A stretch of 64,000 nucleotides of DNA from Dipetalonema caudispina (taxonomy: Eukaryota > Nematoda > Chromadorea > Rhabditida > Onchocercidae), in the NCBI GenBank assembly GCA_013365325.1, contig JABVXV010000131.1:1-64000 (forward strand), read 5' to 3'. Made by a program: the position numbers and the translations under genes. This document shows, piece after piece, positions 12,376-24,860 of the stretch; position 1 is the stretch's first letter, and the number at the start of each line of letters is the position of its first letter. The notes under the pieces were generated by a model. It made no database searches, had not been told where the DNA came from, and was given only the letters and a program-made list of their open reading frames with translations.

Positions 12376-12561
12376 TACCTAGTTAAGTACCTACCTACTG
12401 TTTTATTTACTGAATAACTGACATTAGACGTCTAGATGTGTTTGTGCTTCTTTATGTTGTTGATTTCAACTTCAATACCTATATTTATAGTTGCAGAGTT
12501 GGTTCAATTGATTAATGAAGAGTGATGTTTTTGGTTTACGTGATTCACGATCGTAATTGAA
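11447..12561. other. Intergenic, no gene seen
   Basis: Region between RAB5IF and B3GLCT. The first part is presumably the RAB5IF 3' untranslated region. Open frames at 11560-11751 (minus) and 11803-12021 (plus) have no family resemblance. A poly-A run occupies about 12334-12366. Confidence 0.5.
12334..12366. repeat. Poly-A run
   Basis: About 33 consecutive A residues in the intergenic region upstream of B3GLCT, a homopolymer tract of the kind scattered throughout this window. Confidence 0.9.
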
Positions 12562-15500
12562 ATGTTATTAGATTTGTTGTGCATTTGGGTAATTTTAACC
12601 TGTGAAGTTCAAGATCGAAGTAAGTATGACAGGAATTCTTTTCCTGTCTTTTTTTCTTTTTATTTTGTTTTTTTATAGAATTTATATCTTATGATAAGCT
12701 GTTATTCCGTAGATTTAGCTTAGTTGATTATTTGTTTATTTACCTGCTCTGAAAATGTAGGTTATCTGACAAGTAATTTGATTAAATTAAACTGAAAGTG
12801 TATTGGATTGAGCCTTGACGTCCAGGATATTCTACTGACAAATGTATTTGTTAACGATATTGGATAATAAGAGATCCTTTTCATTTATGACGTGAACTTA
12901 ATACACTTTTTTATTAGAAGCTTCGGCGGCCGAAAATGAAATTTCAATTGTTTTCGTGATTTTGTCACAAAATGCTGACTACGATGCTCGTAGAACTTCT
13001 GTTTTGTTCAATTCGCTGAAGAAACAAATTGTGGAGAATACAAATTTGGTAAAGTCGTATCTTTGATTTAGTCGTATCTTTTCATTTTTAGCTCTTCTCA
13101 CTCATTTTGCATCTTGCATCTTCTTCAAGGTCACTCTCTCCTGATTCACTTTTCTCTTGCACTCTAGCTTGACCTCACAGTTGGAGATCATATGGTTATG
13201 TTGTGATTTTGGTCATACCCCTTGTGCATCTCCTATATTCAACTCATATTCCATTGATTTTTGTAGACATTCTTTAGAATTTAGAGTAGGTAACGAAAAG
13301 GTTTTCTGCTACTGAAACTGCGGAACCGAATTGGCTCTGTCATCTCTATTATTTTGATATAAAATTATGTGGATTTCAGCATGCAGATATTCTGAGAACG
13401 TATGAAGATCTACCGGGGCTGGTCGGAGCCTGGGCAATTTGGCCAATGCTGGAAAGGTTGGTTTGCTCTAGGGAAAATATAGAACAAAATATAATATTGA
13501 TATGAAGCTTCTTAAATATCGTTAATTTGCAGTCTATCTCAAAAATATAAGGAGACGTGGTGGGATTGGTTGTTTATTTGTGAGCCGGATACGGTAGTGA
13601 ATGTTAGTGCTTTAATCAGTTACCTGAATTCTTCTGACCGGAGTGTGGATCATGCAATCGGACGAGGATTAATTGATGAAACGTGAGCTCTTTGATTCTT
13701 ACACCCAATTATACGCTGTTTTAAAAAAACATCAGATACTTATAATGAAATCAGCTTATTATATGCATACAGTATCGTATTAGTGATAACGACAACTTAG
13801 ATCATTAAAAATCTCTGGAAGAAATGCTGCAGGAATAAATTTAGTCCTAAAAATTTCGAACTTCACTCAATATTTGTTTTTTCATTCACAGCTTCAACTT
13901 TTATTGAAAACTTTTCATATCTTAGATAATTTTTTTTTTCTTTTCAGGAATACAATAATTCATCATTTTTTCGAATATGAAAACGACCAGCAACATTTTC
14001 TTTATCCTGATTTTGCCGCTGGGCTAGCACTTTCGTGGACTTTACTTCGAGATGGTGGTATCCTCGTCTGGGAAGGTTTTACTATCGATGCAAAGCATGA
14101 GGTTATTCTTTGTTCTTTTTCGCCAATCCTTCTCCCTCTTTTTTGACTATTCTCAATTTTGTCACTTTGTGTCAAAGATTAGAGAATATGTGCTGATGTT
14201 TTCTTTTTATTTTTTTTCTTTTTATTAGCACAACAATTATCGAAGAGATTATTTCTTTAAAATGGGTAAAATATTGAAGAAATCTAAATTGTAGTTTGCC
14301 AGGCTATTGAAAGATAAACGTGGTATTAGATTAAACAACACGCTATCTTTTTGCCTTCTGGAACACGAATCGCAGTGTATTACTCGATATGTACAACCGG
14401 ACTTCGAGGTATTGTCTATTTTCCAAATTTCTCTTCGTGTCCTAAACATATGACATCTAATGTATTTGCACCTCTCATGGACTGAATGTCTTTTAACTGA
14501 AAATGTGTAAAAGATATATATAAAAGTATAGTAAAAAATGTTGTTGTAATGTCTTAAAGGTTATCATTTCACGTCTAATATCTCCGTTTCTAGTCTACTT
14601 CCATTACATGAATAAAATTTTATTACTTTTTTAATTTTTTTTTTCCATTAGTAAATAATAGTGGGGCTTCAGTCAGCGATGTTGCTATGTTTCGCAGTAT
14701 TTTATGAAACATCCGCCATTGGATGTTGTCTTTATTTGCCGATAATTAATGTTAATGATGTCCAATTAAAATTATATCAATTAAATTTACAAATTTAGTG
14801 CAAGAATAAAATAACCAACAATGATGTTTATTTTGCTATCAAAACCTTCAACGAATTCCATAAAACACGTATTGTAATTGTTAAACGAACTTGGGCGAAA
14901 ACAGCGAAATTTGTAGAATATTTTAGCGACATGGAAGATCATTATATACCAACTGTGAATCTTGGCATTCCAAATACGGAAAGAGGTGATTTTCTGACAT
15001 CATTTGACGTTTTTTTATTTTTGTTATATTATAAACAAAGTTATAATATAAAAAATGAAGTATAGAAACAGGGACATAAAAACTTCTGAAATAGTATGTA
15101 GTAAAGATTTTGTAATTATTGGCAAAATGAGAGCATAACTTTAGCTGGCTTATCAAATATAGTCTTAGTGATGACACTGCTTTATTATAAAATTTCCTGG
15201 CAGTGAAATGTTTCGAAATCTGAAGCAAGAAAATTTCTGAAATCTTTTAACCAATTGAAAGAAATTCCAGGACATTGTGGAAAAACTTTTGGTATACTAG
15301 CACATTATCTGAAGAACGACGAAATGTTAAAAACAAAGTGGATGGTGATAGCAGATGACGATACCTTGATAAGGTAAACTTTGTTAATCAGTGAAATATG
15401 TATGGCTCAAACTGTTCGATCTTACTCCATACCTTCTCTTTATTTCTTTATCATTAGTTTCTCTTTATCATTAAATGTATTCAGTCAGTTTGCAGTGTTT

Positions 15501-16420
15501 CAAGGCTATATGAACTTTTATCCTGTTATGACGCAGAAAAGGAAATAATTATCGGTGAAAGATATGGTTATGGTTTTAGTAGTGATGGACGTGAAGGATA
15601 TGATTATCCAACTGGTGGTGCTGGGTGAGTTTTACCCATCATATATTAGGTATTAATAGTTGTTAAGATAGTAGACTCAAATTTCGAATTGTAGGATGAT
15701 ATTTTCGCGAAAAGCCGTGGAAAAGATTGTAGCGTTCTGTGGTTGTCCGAGTATTGATTCACCTGATGATATGATTATCGGTAAATGCTTTTGATATCTT
15801 TGTAAAAAATTTTAATTTCAGTTCTGTGGATTGTAATTGTAAGCTTACATCTCACAGGTTTAAAACTTAAAATTTTCCGTTGTCAAATTTAAGTGGAATT
15901 TGAAGTTTTAAATAATAGTTACCTCCTTAAATATCGTTTATATGTGACGGTGGACATTCACCGTTGTATGACGGAGCATCCACCACAGCGTGATATTTAA
16001 TGGTAAATTAAAGCTTAGTACCTGTTGACCTTCTTCGTTATAGAGTAGTAGTAGTCAATATCGGTAATGTAGGAAATTGTGAGAATTACTATTTTTTGAG
16101 AATTACTATTATGAGAATCACTATTTTTTTAAGGAATACACATATATATCCTATTATTCTTCTTCAATTTCTTGCTTGATTTCACTTCGATAATTTACCT
16201 ATTTTCAGGAATGTGCGCGCGTCGTCTTGATATTCCCGTAATTCACTCTGCAGCCTTTCATCAGGCTCAGCCAGAAGATTATTCAGAATTGTACCTTAAG
16301 CGAATACGGCCTATATCATTTCATAAATTCATAGGTATAGATCCATATGAAGTTTACATGGATCGCCTACATGAAGCATCAGCTCAAACAGCTAGTCGCC
16401 CAGTACATTCTGAGTTATGA
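12562..16420 (+). CDS. B3GLCT: Beta-1,3-glucosyltransferase (B3GLCT, GT31 family)
   Basis: Eleven exons: 12562-12619, 12918-13048, 13380-13456, 13533-13682, 13948-14101, 14295-14408, 14799-14985, 15271-15373, 15496-15624, 15695-15780, 16209-16420; 466 residues (human about 498). The orthologue adds glucose to O-fucose on thrombospondin type 1 repeats in the ER, after POFUT2. Visible here: a signal peptide ([14 protein letters not shown]), an N-terminal half with [12 protein letters not shown], and a catalytic GT31 half. The catalytic half has [26 protein letters not shown], the metal-binding ADDDTLIS (Asp319-321), [23 protein letters not shown] and [14 protein letters not shown]. The C-terminus is HSEL, a KDEL-type ER retrieval signal like the REEL of human B3GLCT. 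All splice sites are GT-AG. Confidence 0.95.
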
Positions 16421-17378
16421 ATGAATAGTTGTGGTACTTTTGTAAGAAATTAGATATGTGTGCTGTGGGAGAGATCCTTTAAGTCTTTATTTTCAGTTCA
16501 AAATTAACAAAAAGAGTATGATAGATATAGTAAAATGGTTGATTGCAATAAGCGCAGATCATTACGGTAGATATTAACAAACATCCAAATATTCTCGAGA
16601 AATTAGCCTTATGGTATACTTTAAAAATTTCTTACAACTTAAATAATAAATGAGGAAGTATTTTTCGAAGATTTTTGGAAGCGTTTTAACATGTCTAGCG
16701 GTGTAAATAAGTAATCCAAAATAAATTTGCCCTATTTACCATGTGTACTTTAGTAAATCAATAAGTTTCTGCAGCATTTTAAAAGAAATGTTTTAACTGT
16801 GCAATAATGATATTAGAGTTTTAACAGCACTTTAACATGTTATGTTATTTAATTTGATCATAGCTGCGAAAGCCTGTTTACAGTTTTCGTGTGATAATTT
16901 GTTGGTAAATTGTACTAAATTTTTTTTCCATCTTTGTTTCTTGCAGTTTTTTTTTTTTTTTTTTAAATCAATTGACACATCTCTTATTTATTAATTTTCG
17001 TTTTGTTTTTTAAGTACTCTTGATCCATTTTGTCATAAATTAGTCGTTGTGTATAATTCTTGTTTTGATCTTACTTTCATAATCAACGCAATCTCGATGT
17101 TCATATATGAAATGATGAAATCAGATCATTGTTTGTCAAATGATAGAGTCATGGGAATTAATGGTAACTTACCATTTCAACACTTTTTATATTTTGATAG
17201 TTCTTGAAACCGCGTGAAATGGAATTCAATTTTGCAATATTTCATAAGATTTTATGGTTGATGTACGTTTAATGCTTCATATCTACGTATTTTTTCCCTG
17301 TGTTGCGTGTATTTCGGATCAAAGCATAGTAGGGAAGGGTAAATTTTTAAATTTAAATTTTTATTGCAGTAGTACGCG
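16421..17378. other. Intergenic, no gene seen
   Basis: 3' flank of B3GLCT and 5' flank of the COX7A-like gene. A TTATTGCAG at about 17360-17368 is a plausible spliced-leader acceptor, ten bases before the next start codon. An open frame beginning at 17254 overlaps the next gene in another frame and was not accepted. Confidence 0.5.
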
Positions 17379-18627
17379 ATGCGAACAGCACTTTTTCCGT
17401 CTCGGCTTATTGTTTTTTCCAGGTTACCAAGCAGATATTGTCAAACAATTCAAACAGGGCCACCGAAAGAGTAAGTTTTCTCATTTTTGAACTTTGTGAT
17501 GGAAGAACAGACTTCTGGATATTGTAACCATAGAAGGGTTTAGGTTAGTTTTAATAAATGACATTAATTATTTCCAAGCCGAATTTGATCTTTATTATCA
17601 AATGTTCAGCGATATCTACTTATCGCATTAATCATTAAGCACTTTAAAAGAACTGCTATTCATTTTTGTCGGTGCTAATTCCACTATTAACTTTTAGCTA
17701 TCGATTCAATCGATCATAGCACTGCATGATTTCTTGGACATTTGTGTTCTTGAACTAGATCCTTAATTTTCTTTCCTGAACTTGATCTTTTATTCTAACA
17801 TTCACCGTATGCTTTTTTTATTTGGATAGGATTACTGAATACTTACTGATATGTAAATGACCATAGTTTTTCGAAGAAAAATGATGTGTCTTTCTTCATG
17901 GATAACATTTTAGCTTTAACTTTAAAACTTATTTTTGATTCCTTTTTTCAGGGATAAGCATGAGTTGTTCCGTAAATTAAACGAATATGCCAGTGCTGGA
18001 TTGTGGGATGATAGGTACAATAAGCCAAGGCTATTTCTTTCCGGCAAAAATCGACAAAAGGCATATGAACTCCATGATAAAATGGTTTGTTTCGTTTTCA
18101 TGACTAGAGTAAACTTATGTATTATCCATCGAAAAGTTCATTTTGCTTTGAGAATCTTTCGTATCTTTCCATAGAGAAATTGATAAATTAGTTAGTTATC
18201 AAAGAAGCGAAGGGTTATTTCTTCGGAAAACTAGACGGGTCTTTTGACCAGTACAATGTGTGTTTGAATAAAAGTGTTAATTGGTTCTGATTTTAATAAC
18301 TTATACAATAGCATAAATGTATTATTAGTGGGATTTATATCTATGTCTGTTTTATATCATTTTCATACCTATGCCTATCAGAGGCAAAGGATTTCATTTG
18401 ATTTACAATTACTCAGTTTTATGCTTAAGTAATTGCAGACACCGAAAACAGTTCCATTTTTTCAACGATCACCATATGGGGTGCACTTGGAGGTATTGTA
18501 TCGTCTAAGTTTGGGGATTGCTGCCGTAACGATTGTTTGTGCATTGTATGTTATGTTGATTCCCGAAGAGAAACGTCTTAAGTACAAGTATCGCAAACAA
18601 CATGCTTCTGGAGAGGAACATAGCTGA
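17379..18627 (+). CDS. Mitochondrial membrane protein, probable COX7A-like cytochrome c oxidase subunit
   Basis: Three exons, 17379-17470, 17952-18084 and 18439-18627; 137 residues. The N-terminus (MRTALFPSRLIVFSRLPSRY) is basic, hydroxylated and free of acidic residues, as in a mitochondrial presequence. The C-terminal half follows the COX7A plan: RQKAYELHD, then VPFFQRSPYGVHLEVLYR, then one hydrophobic span at residues ~98-117 and a basic tail. The family motif is a short KxxFQ segment, a Pro-Val-x-Leu-Lys stretch and LYR just before the membrane helix; only the overall order and LYR are clear, so the family call is tentative. A trans-splice-like acceptor lies directly before the ATG. The reading frame closes only with this start, not with the longer upstream frame. 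Confidence 0.6.
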
Positions 18628-19770
18628 TTCAGATTTCTCAATATTTAACCAATATAATTTATAGGATAAATTTGCTACCTCATTTTCATCCGAATATGAG
18701 TTATAGTTCTACTTGGAAAAAGAAGTAGAAATTGTAAATATGGATTGTTGAATCCTAGAAGAATGATCATTGTAAGATAATGTTGAAATAAGCAATACTT
18801 GAGCTGTTCTATTTGTTATGAGAAGATTAATTTATCTAAAAACATAGTTTTGATTGAAGATTTCTGGATTGTAGTAACAGCGTGAATGCATTTTCAGATG
18901 TCGCTGATAATCATTTGCTGATCTTAAGAGTTTACTTGAAGAATTTAGTTCCCCTTCAATATGTAGGCTACGTATATCTTTCATGAAATATTTTTTAATG
19001 ATTTTTGAATTTCTGCGCGATACTTTTCTGCTACAATAAATTATTAACACAGCTGCTATGGACCATTCTGATGACACTCTTTTCCTTTAAAGCTAGAATT
19101 ACAATGATACACATGTATCCCGGTTGGGAGAACTTATGAAAGTATCATAAAAAAGTGGAAGATATAGTATAATCAATGCACGTTAATACATTTAAATTAA
19201 ATTTTGAGATCATTAGTATGTAAATTTTAAAATATTTTCCATTTATATAAAGGAGATAATATCATCAGACACCAATAATTTTGATTATTTCAATAAAGTG
19301 GTTGGTGGTAACCGATAACAATTCTTAAATGGGGATAAATACAAGAGAAGTCGATACCAATGAGTGCGTTTTGGTATAGCATCTTTAACAGTAATGGTTA
19401 TAAAGTCTTTAATTTTAGATTTATAATTTATAAAAAAGAAAAAAAAAATCGAAAAGGTTGAAAGTAATTTACTAAAACAAAGACTGAATTAGTAATTTTG
19501 TGTTTATTTGAAGATTCAAACATAAATGTTTTTAACAGTTGCAAGAAGAAAAACGATTTACTACCAATAAATTTCTTCATAAACCTCTATGAATTTTATA
19601 TAATTGAATGATTTTAACTGAAAAAAATAAAATTTCAAACTAATAATAAATTATTCCACCAATCTATTTGTATATTTTATTACTTTCATCAACACTTTCC
19701 TTTTTTTTTTTTTTTTGATTTCCAAATTTGATTTTTTTGATACAGAACCGATTTGCTAGCCAAATTCAAG
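18628..19770. other. Intergenic, no gene seen
   Basis: AT-rich. The open frame at 18832-19077 on the minus strand has no recognisable character. A T-rich tract followed by GATACAG ending at 19745 is a plausible spliced-leader acceptor for the next gene. Confidence 0.5.
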
Positions 19771-22700
19771 ATGTGTTTCGTTCTACGAACACTTCATATT
19801 GCTAGCGAACAAAAACACTACAAAGTGCGATATTGTGTTAAAAATAGGAAAAAGAATATGAAATTAATGCTTATGGTTACTGCACTTGTTAATGGTACCA
19901 CTCTTCGAGAAACGGTTCAATTTATTTTGTAAAACTATAAAAAAAATTAATTTAATATGAGAGAAAATCTTTTTTTTTTTTTTATGAATGAGAAGAACAT
20001 TCTCATTTGATACCAAATAATTTAAAATATCATTTTGAAGAATAATGTCATTTATCTTATGTTAAAGTTTAATTCATTTCATTCTAATTTTATACATTAT
20101 CATAGAGAGTTTAATGTTTGCAATGAAAAACAAAAAAAAAAAAAAAAACAGAAGAAACGAATAATTATCTTGAAAATGTTCATTTAAGTTCACTTATTTA
20201 TGAATTATTGAGTAAATTTTGAAATTTTCAGTTAAATGAATTAATCAAATGTGCAGAATTTGAGAATAGTCATCGTTTACTGCTGTATTCATCTGTTTTC
20301 ATTTTCCGACACTACCTATTTGTAGAATATCAAACAATGGCCTATGATCTGGAACAAATTCTTCATGTTAAACGAAAGTAAATATGCATTTTTTGATTTT
20401 AATAAGTCAATGATATTTCTCGTAACTTTTTTTACACTTACTGCCATATATTTCATTTCATTATATTATTCAATCTTTCATTCTTTCCTTTTCCATTTTA
20501 CTCCTTGAAAATATAATTTTTACTTTCTTCAAGAATTTTTATATTTTTCATCTCTTGGCTATAAATGACCCATTGTTTGGTTAAAAAAAAATTCTGGCTT
20601 AAAACAAAAATGAAACTGTTTAATATCTCAATATCTGGCAAATTATTCCTTTTATCACTTTCTTCCTTACACATCAAAGCCTGATATACCTCCTTAATTT
20701 AGGCTCTGCCGGTTCACTTCCTTATATCTTTTAATCCGTTTAATTATGTTATAGAGATATGATGGAAAATAATGAAGAGTTAATGGCTTCAATTTTAAAT
20801 GAAAATGTTATTGGGCATATTCTACGTAAAATTCTTAAAGTAAGTCTCAGTAATATCGAGGAACAAATTTTCATTTTTGATCATGCATGAAATTAGCATA
20901 AATTTTGATGCTACTTTACATACTGTTCTTAAAATTTCTATTAAATTAATCATTTTTATTTTTATTACAAATATTTTCATTTATTCATTTCTAGGCACTT
21001 TCATATTTACATCAATATGCATTACATAATAATTTGATTACACGATCAATTATTGTTACCGAAAATTGTAATATCAAATTAACTGGCTTCAAATGGACAG
21101 TGTTAAAAAATGAAGATATTAAAAAAGCTCTTAGGTTTACCATTATTATAATAAGAAATGAAGCTTAAATTTAAATTTGTTTTAAATTTGAAATGAATTA
21201 AATTTCGTTGCATTTCTATCGCTTCTTTTTTTCATATTATGGCAATATAATTTTGATCTTGGTTTAAAAATAGAAAAAAAATGGGTTGTAAAAGCGCTGT
21301 AAGTAAATTAAAATGAAATTGGAAAAAAAATTTCTTTTATAAATTATTTAAAATTTATTGGATACTTTTAGCCTGCGAAATAATCGTTTCTTTGGGCGAC
21401 CAACGCAATGGGCACCGGAAGAAGCTCTCAATGATATTGAACATTATGGGCCACATACCGAACTTTGGTATTTTAGTAATTCAATAATTGTTCGGAATAA
21501 CTTGTTAGATATTAAAGAATTTAAATTTAAAAATTATAAAATTTGCATATTGGAAATTTTTGTTTTTATTTTCAGGCATATAGGATTATTAATACCGGAA
21601 ATGGTTACCGGTGAAACGTTTCATTTAACTAATGTGATGTATCCAAAAGATGTTAAGCAATATGCTGAACAACTTGTAAGTCATTTCTGAACTTTATTAT
21701 CTGATTGACAAAGAGTTTTATTTAAATTTTGAATTCTTTTCGAAATCTTATAGATGAAATTTCAATTACCTGTACCATACAATGGATGGTTTCCAAGTGG
21801 AGTAAAATTTGTAAGTTTTTCTACATTATCATTCTATTCCTAAAACAATATCATATAAATACTTTCCTTTTTAATCAATAAAAGCATACTTTAGCATTAT
21901 ATGAACAAGACAGTAAGATAATAGAATATGGTATTACATCCGTTACTGTATTCTTAACAGTACGATAATAGAATACTTTATTACATCCGTTATATATTCT
22001 TAGTTTTTGCTTCTTCATTTTTTGATTTTTTCGAATATAACATCATATTTACACCATATTTATGCATTTAATAATAAAATAACTTCAGCCCATTATTTAA
22101 TTGCTATCATTATTTATTTCAGTCATTAAGTTCAGAAATTCTGCGATTATGGCATCGTTTAATGCAACCAAATCATGAAAAGCGGCCAACTGTTGATGAA
22201 CTTCTTGATCGGAATCTTTTCAAAATTATAAAATCAACTGATAAATCAGAAATTCGAGAAAATCTGCTTGCTGATGGTAAATTTTTTGTATTTTTACAAT
22301 GCTTCTGTTATCATCGTTACATAATTTATTTTAGCAAAAAAATATCGGATTTCTTCTGATGAGCTAGCAGAACCGTTACAAAAATGGACTCAATTGGTGA
22401 ATTATTCACGTGAACGTGGAGCAAATGATGTTACACGTTTAGAATCCTTATATCTTGGCATGGGACGCAATGAATTTTTCTCCTCAGTCAGCCACATTGA
22501 TGTAAGTGGATTAACTAATGCAATTTTTCTTGAATTCTATTCCGGAATTCTGAAATAACATACCTCAAAAGTTTGTATGAGTATGATAATGTTTGCTCCC
22601 ATTTTTAGGAAATTGATGATGAAAATCCATTATATAAGATTGACTTCCGGAAGGTACCAAATGATTTGTTGCAATGTGTTTGTATTGGAATACTCAAAAA

Positions 22701-24071
22701 TCGTAAGAAAAAAGCCGGATTAGCTCTTACAGTACATCTGGATCTAAATACCATTGATATGTGTAATGTTGTTTGTCGAAATGTTTATAAATTTGTTCAA
22801 AGTGAAATAATAGGGTAAGTCAATTGTAATGTATAAGAAATTATTTACTCATTTTATTGTTAAGTAATTTTACTAATCCTAATTTAGCTCAAATTTGAAG
22901 CAATAATATTTGTGATATATAAAAAATGTAGTGTTTTTTTTCTTTTTTTTTTTTTTTTTTTAGTGAAATAATCTCATATAAATTATTTCTAATTTAATTT
23001 AAATAAATATCATTAATAGAAATTGAGTAATTTTTTTGCACAAATTGTTACATTCATTATTTTCAGATTCATTAATTATGTTCGAATTAGTCTGGAAATA
23101 ATTGATATCTTAAAGCAACGTGAAAAAACACGTGCAAAGCATAAAAGTTGGCAAATTTTTCTGGAAAAAGATGAAATTAACAAAATGGAAATTGTTGCAC
23201 AAGTTCAAGTAATATTTGATGGTTTAATTGCACGAAATATTTTGGTTGGTTATTTAGCTTGCATGCTTTTTCTTTTTTTTTTTTTTCATCTTTTTTTCTC
23301 TCCCCTTCTCTTTTGAGAAACAAATTTCAACTTCCTCTTTTGAAAACAAATTTCAATAAATAATGCAAACAATTGTTTGATATATTTGTTTATTTTATTT
23401 TGCATAATTTGTTAAAGTAGAAAAAAATAGTAAATAAATTAGAATTGTGAAAAATTGCATGTAAAATATTCAAATTTCATTAGTAATCTCATCAATATGA
23501 ATTCGGAAAATTATCTGAAAAATATATTCCGAGGAAAAAAAAAAACGAATTTTACACGCATAAAATTGTAGGAAAATGCAGAAAAAGGAAATTTTGAATT
23601 CAAAGATTTCAACATGATCGATTCACCAATACTTGAAAAGTTTGCGCATATGCAGAATATAATAAATGATGAGAAAGGTGGTAATCAAACATTTTTATAT
23701 TTTACACAGATATTCTTAATTAACAAATATCTGTAATTAAATATTATATATTAAATTGAATAATGGATATATTTTATTGTAATTTAAAATGGAATGATAT
23801 TAAATGATATCGAAATTAAAAACTTTAAGAAAATTGCAAAAAAAAAAAAAAAAGAAATCGTTTAATTTCTTGTACTGTTAAAAACACAAAAAAAAAAAAA
23901 AAAAAAACGATCATAATTGAAAACAATAAATCTCAAATATTTCTCATATTAACATTTAATCCTATCAAACAAATTAGGCTTAGTTATTTTCAATTTTTAG
24001 ATCAATTTAAATCAATCCGGTTTGATATTATCAATGTTGTTGCATTCAATAAACATTATACTTTTCAGTAA
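19771..24071 (+). CDS. Pseudokinase-like protein with long C-terminal extension
   Basis: Thirteen-exon model, about 538 residues: 19771-19914, 20232-20377, 20755-20839, 20995-21134, 21372-21475, 21584-21675, 21754-21810, 22123-22276, 22335-22501, 22609-22814, 23067-23208, 23572-23680, 24001-24071. Kinase-lobe landmarks can be traced: FVEYQTMAYDLEQIL (hinge), ALSYLHQYALHNN, KLTGFKW, TQWAPEEAL (APE), TELWYFRLLIPEMVTG (helix F) and LMQPNHEKRPTVDELL. Catalytic residues are absent: ITR replaces HRD (140-142), GFK replaces DFG (156-158), and there is no clear VAIK lysine. This suggests a scaffold or allosteric role as in STRAD-type pseudokinases, but orthology is not established. About 230 residues follow the kinase-like fold with no recognised domain. 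The first intron is uncertain: the good donor at 19929 gives a stop, so a weak GTTCAA donor at 19915 was used. Confidence 0.65.
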
Positions 24072-24860
24072 ATATTCCGGAAATGTTATCTAGTTATCAA
24101 ACAATAATTTGATTGAATTTTATTGATGAAATTTTAAAAAAATATTTCCAAAATTTTGGGTAATATCAAATAAATAAGCCCCAAAATTTGCATTTTCGAT
24201 AGTATAAATTTTTAGGCGAATTAAACAAAACGAGCAACAGAATGGAAGAATAACTAATGGAATATATTATATATGATATGAATGAATTTTGCTATATTTT
24301 TTTGCATTTTACTTTTGCTTCCCGAGATTTCTCGGTCATTTGCAATAGTTACTTAATTATTAAATATTTATCAAATTATTGCTCATTTCTAAATGATATA
24401 TCATCAAAAAAAATTATCAAATTTCCTACCCTTAAAAATCTTTCCTTTCATAATTCATAAATTGAAATGTTTATTTGCGTATCGATACTATCAAGAATGG
24501 ATGATTAAATGGTTGGTCTGATCATGCTGATATATGGCGTATGATTTAACGTGATCAGCTATTACGTGCGTGTATTTATGTCGTCTAATGTGTTTTTTTA
24601 TTGATTGAAACGTTCGAATTACGATCAAATTTCATTCTTACATACTTGTATTGTGTTTGTATTCGTTCAAACAAGTTGTCAAAATTTACGTAGCATCATA
24701 GCCATGCTTACGTATAACGTGTTATTTGTATGGTTATTTACGTTTCAAACGAGTTATACGATTGATGCAGTCTAAATATCAGTAAAATGAATTGTACTGC
24801 TAGTTTTTAGATCGATTTTATGACATGAGTAATTAATTGAAACGAGAAAAAAAGGTAGAA
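24072..24860. other. Intergenic upstream of BTBD9
   Basis: No gene seen. An open frame at 24257-24460 is AT-driven and without family resemblance. Confidence 0.5.

Noticed and set aside
17254..17490. Longer N-terminus for the COX7A-like protein
   Set aside because: Its frame meets the next exon out of phase; the ATG at 17379 gives a presequence and the correct phase.
10385..18627. Operon of RAB5IF, B3GLCT and the COX7A-like gene
   Set aside because: They lie on the same strand, but gaps are about 1 kb and the functions are unrelated; only one plausible spliced-leader acceptor was noted. Not enough to claim co-transcription.
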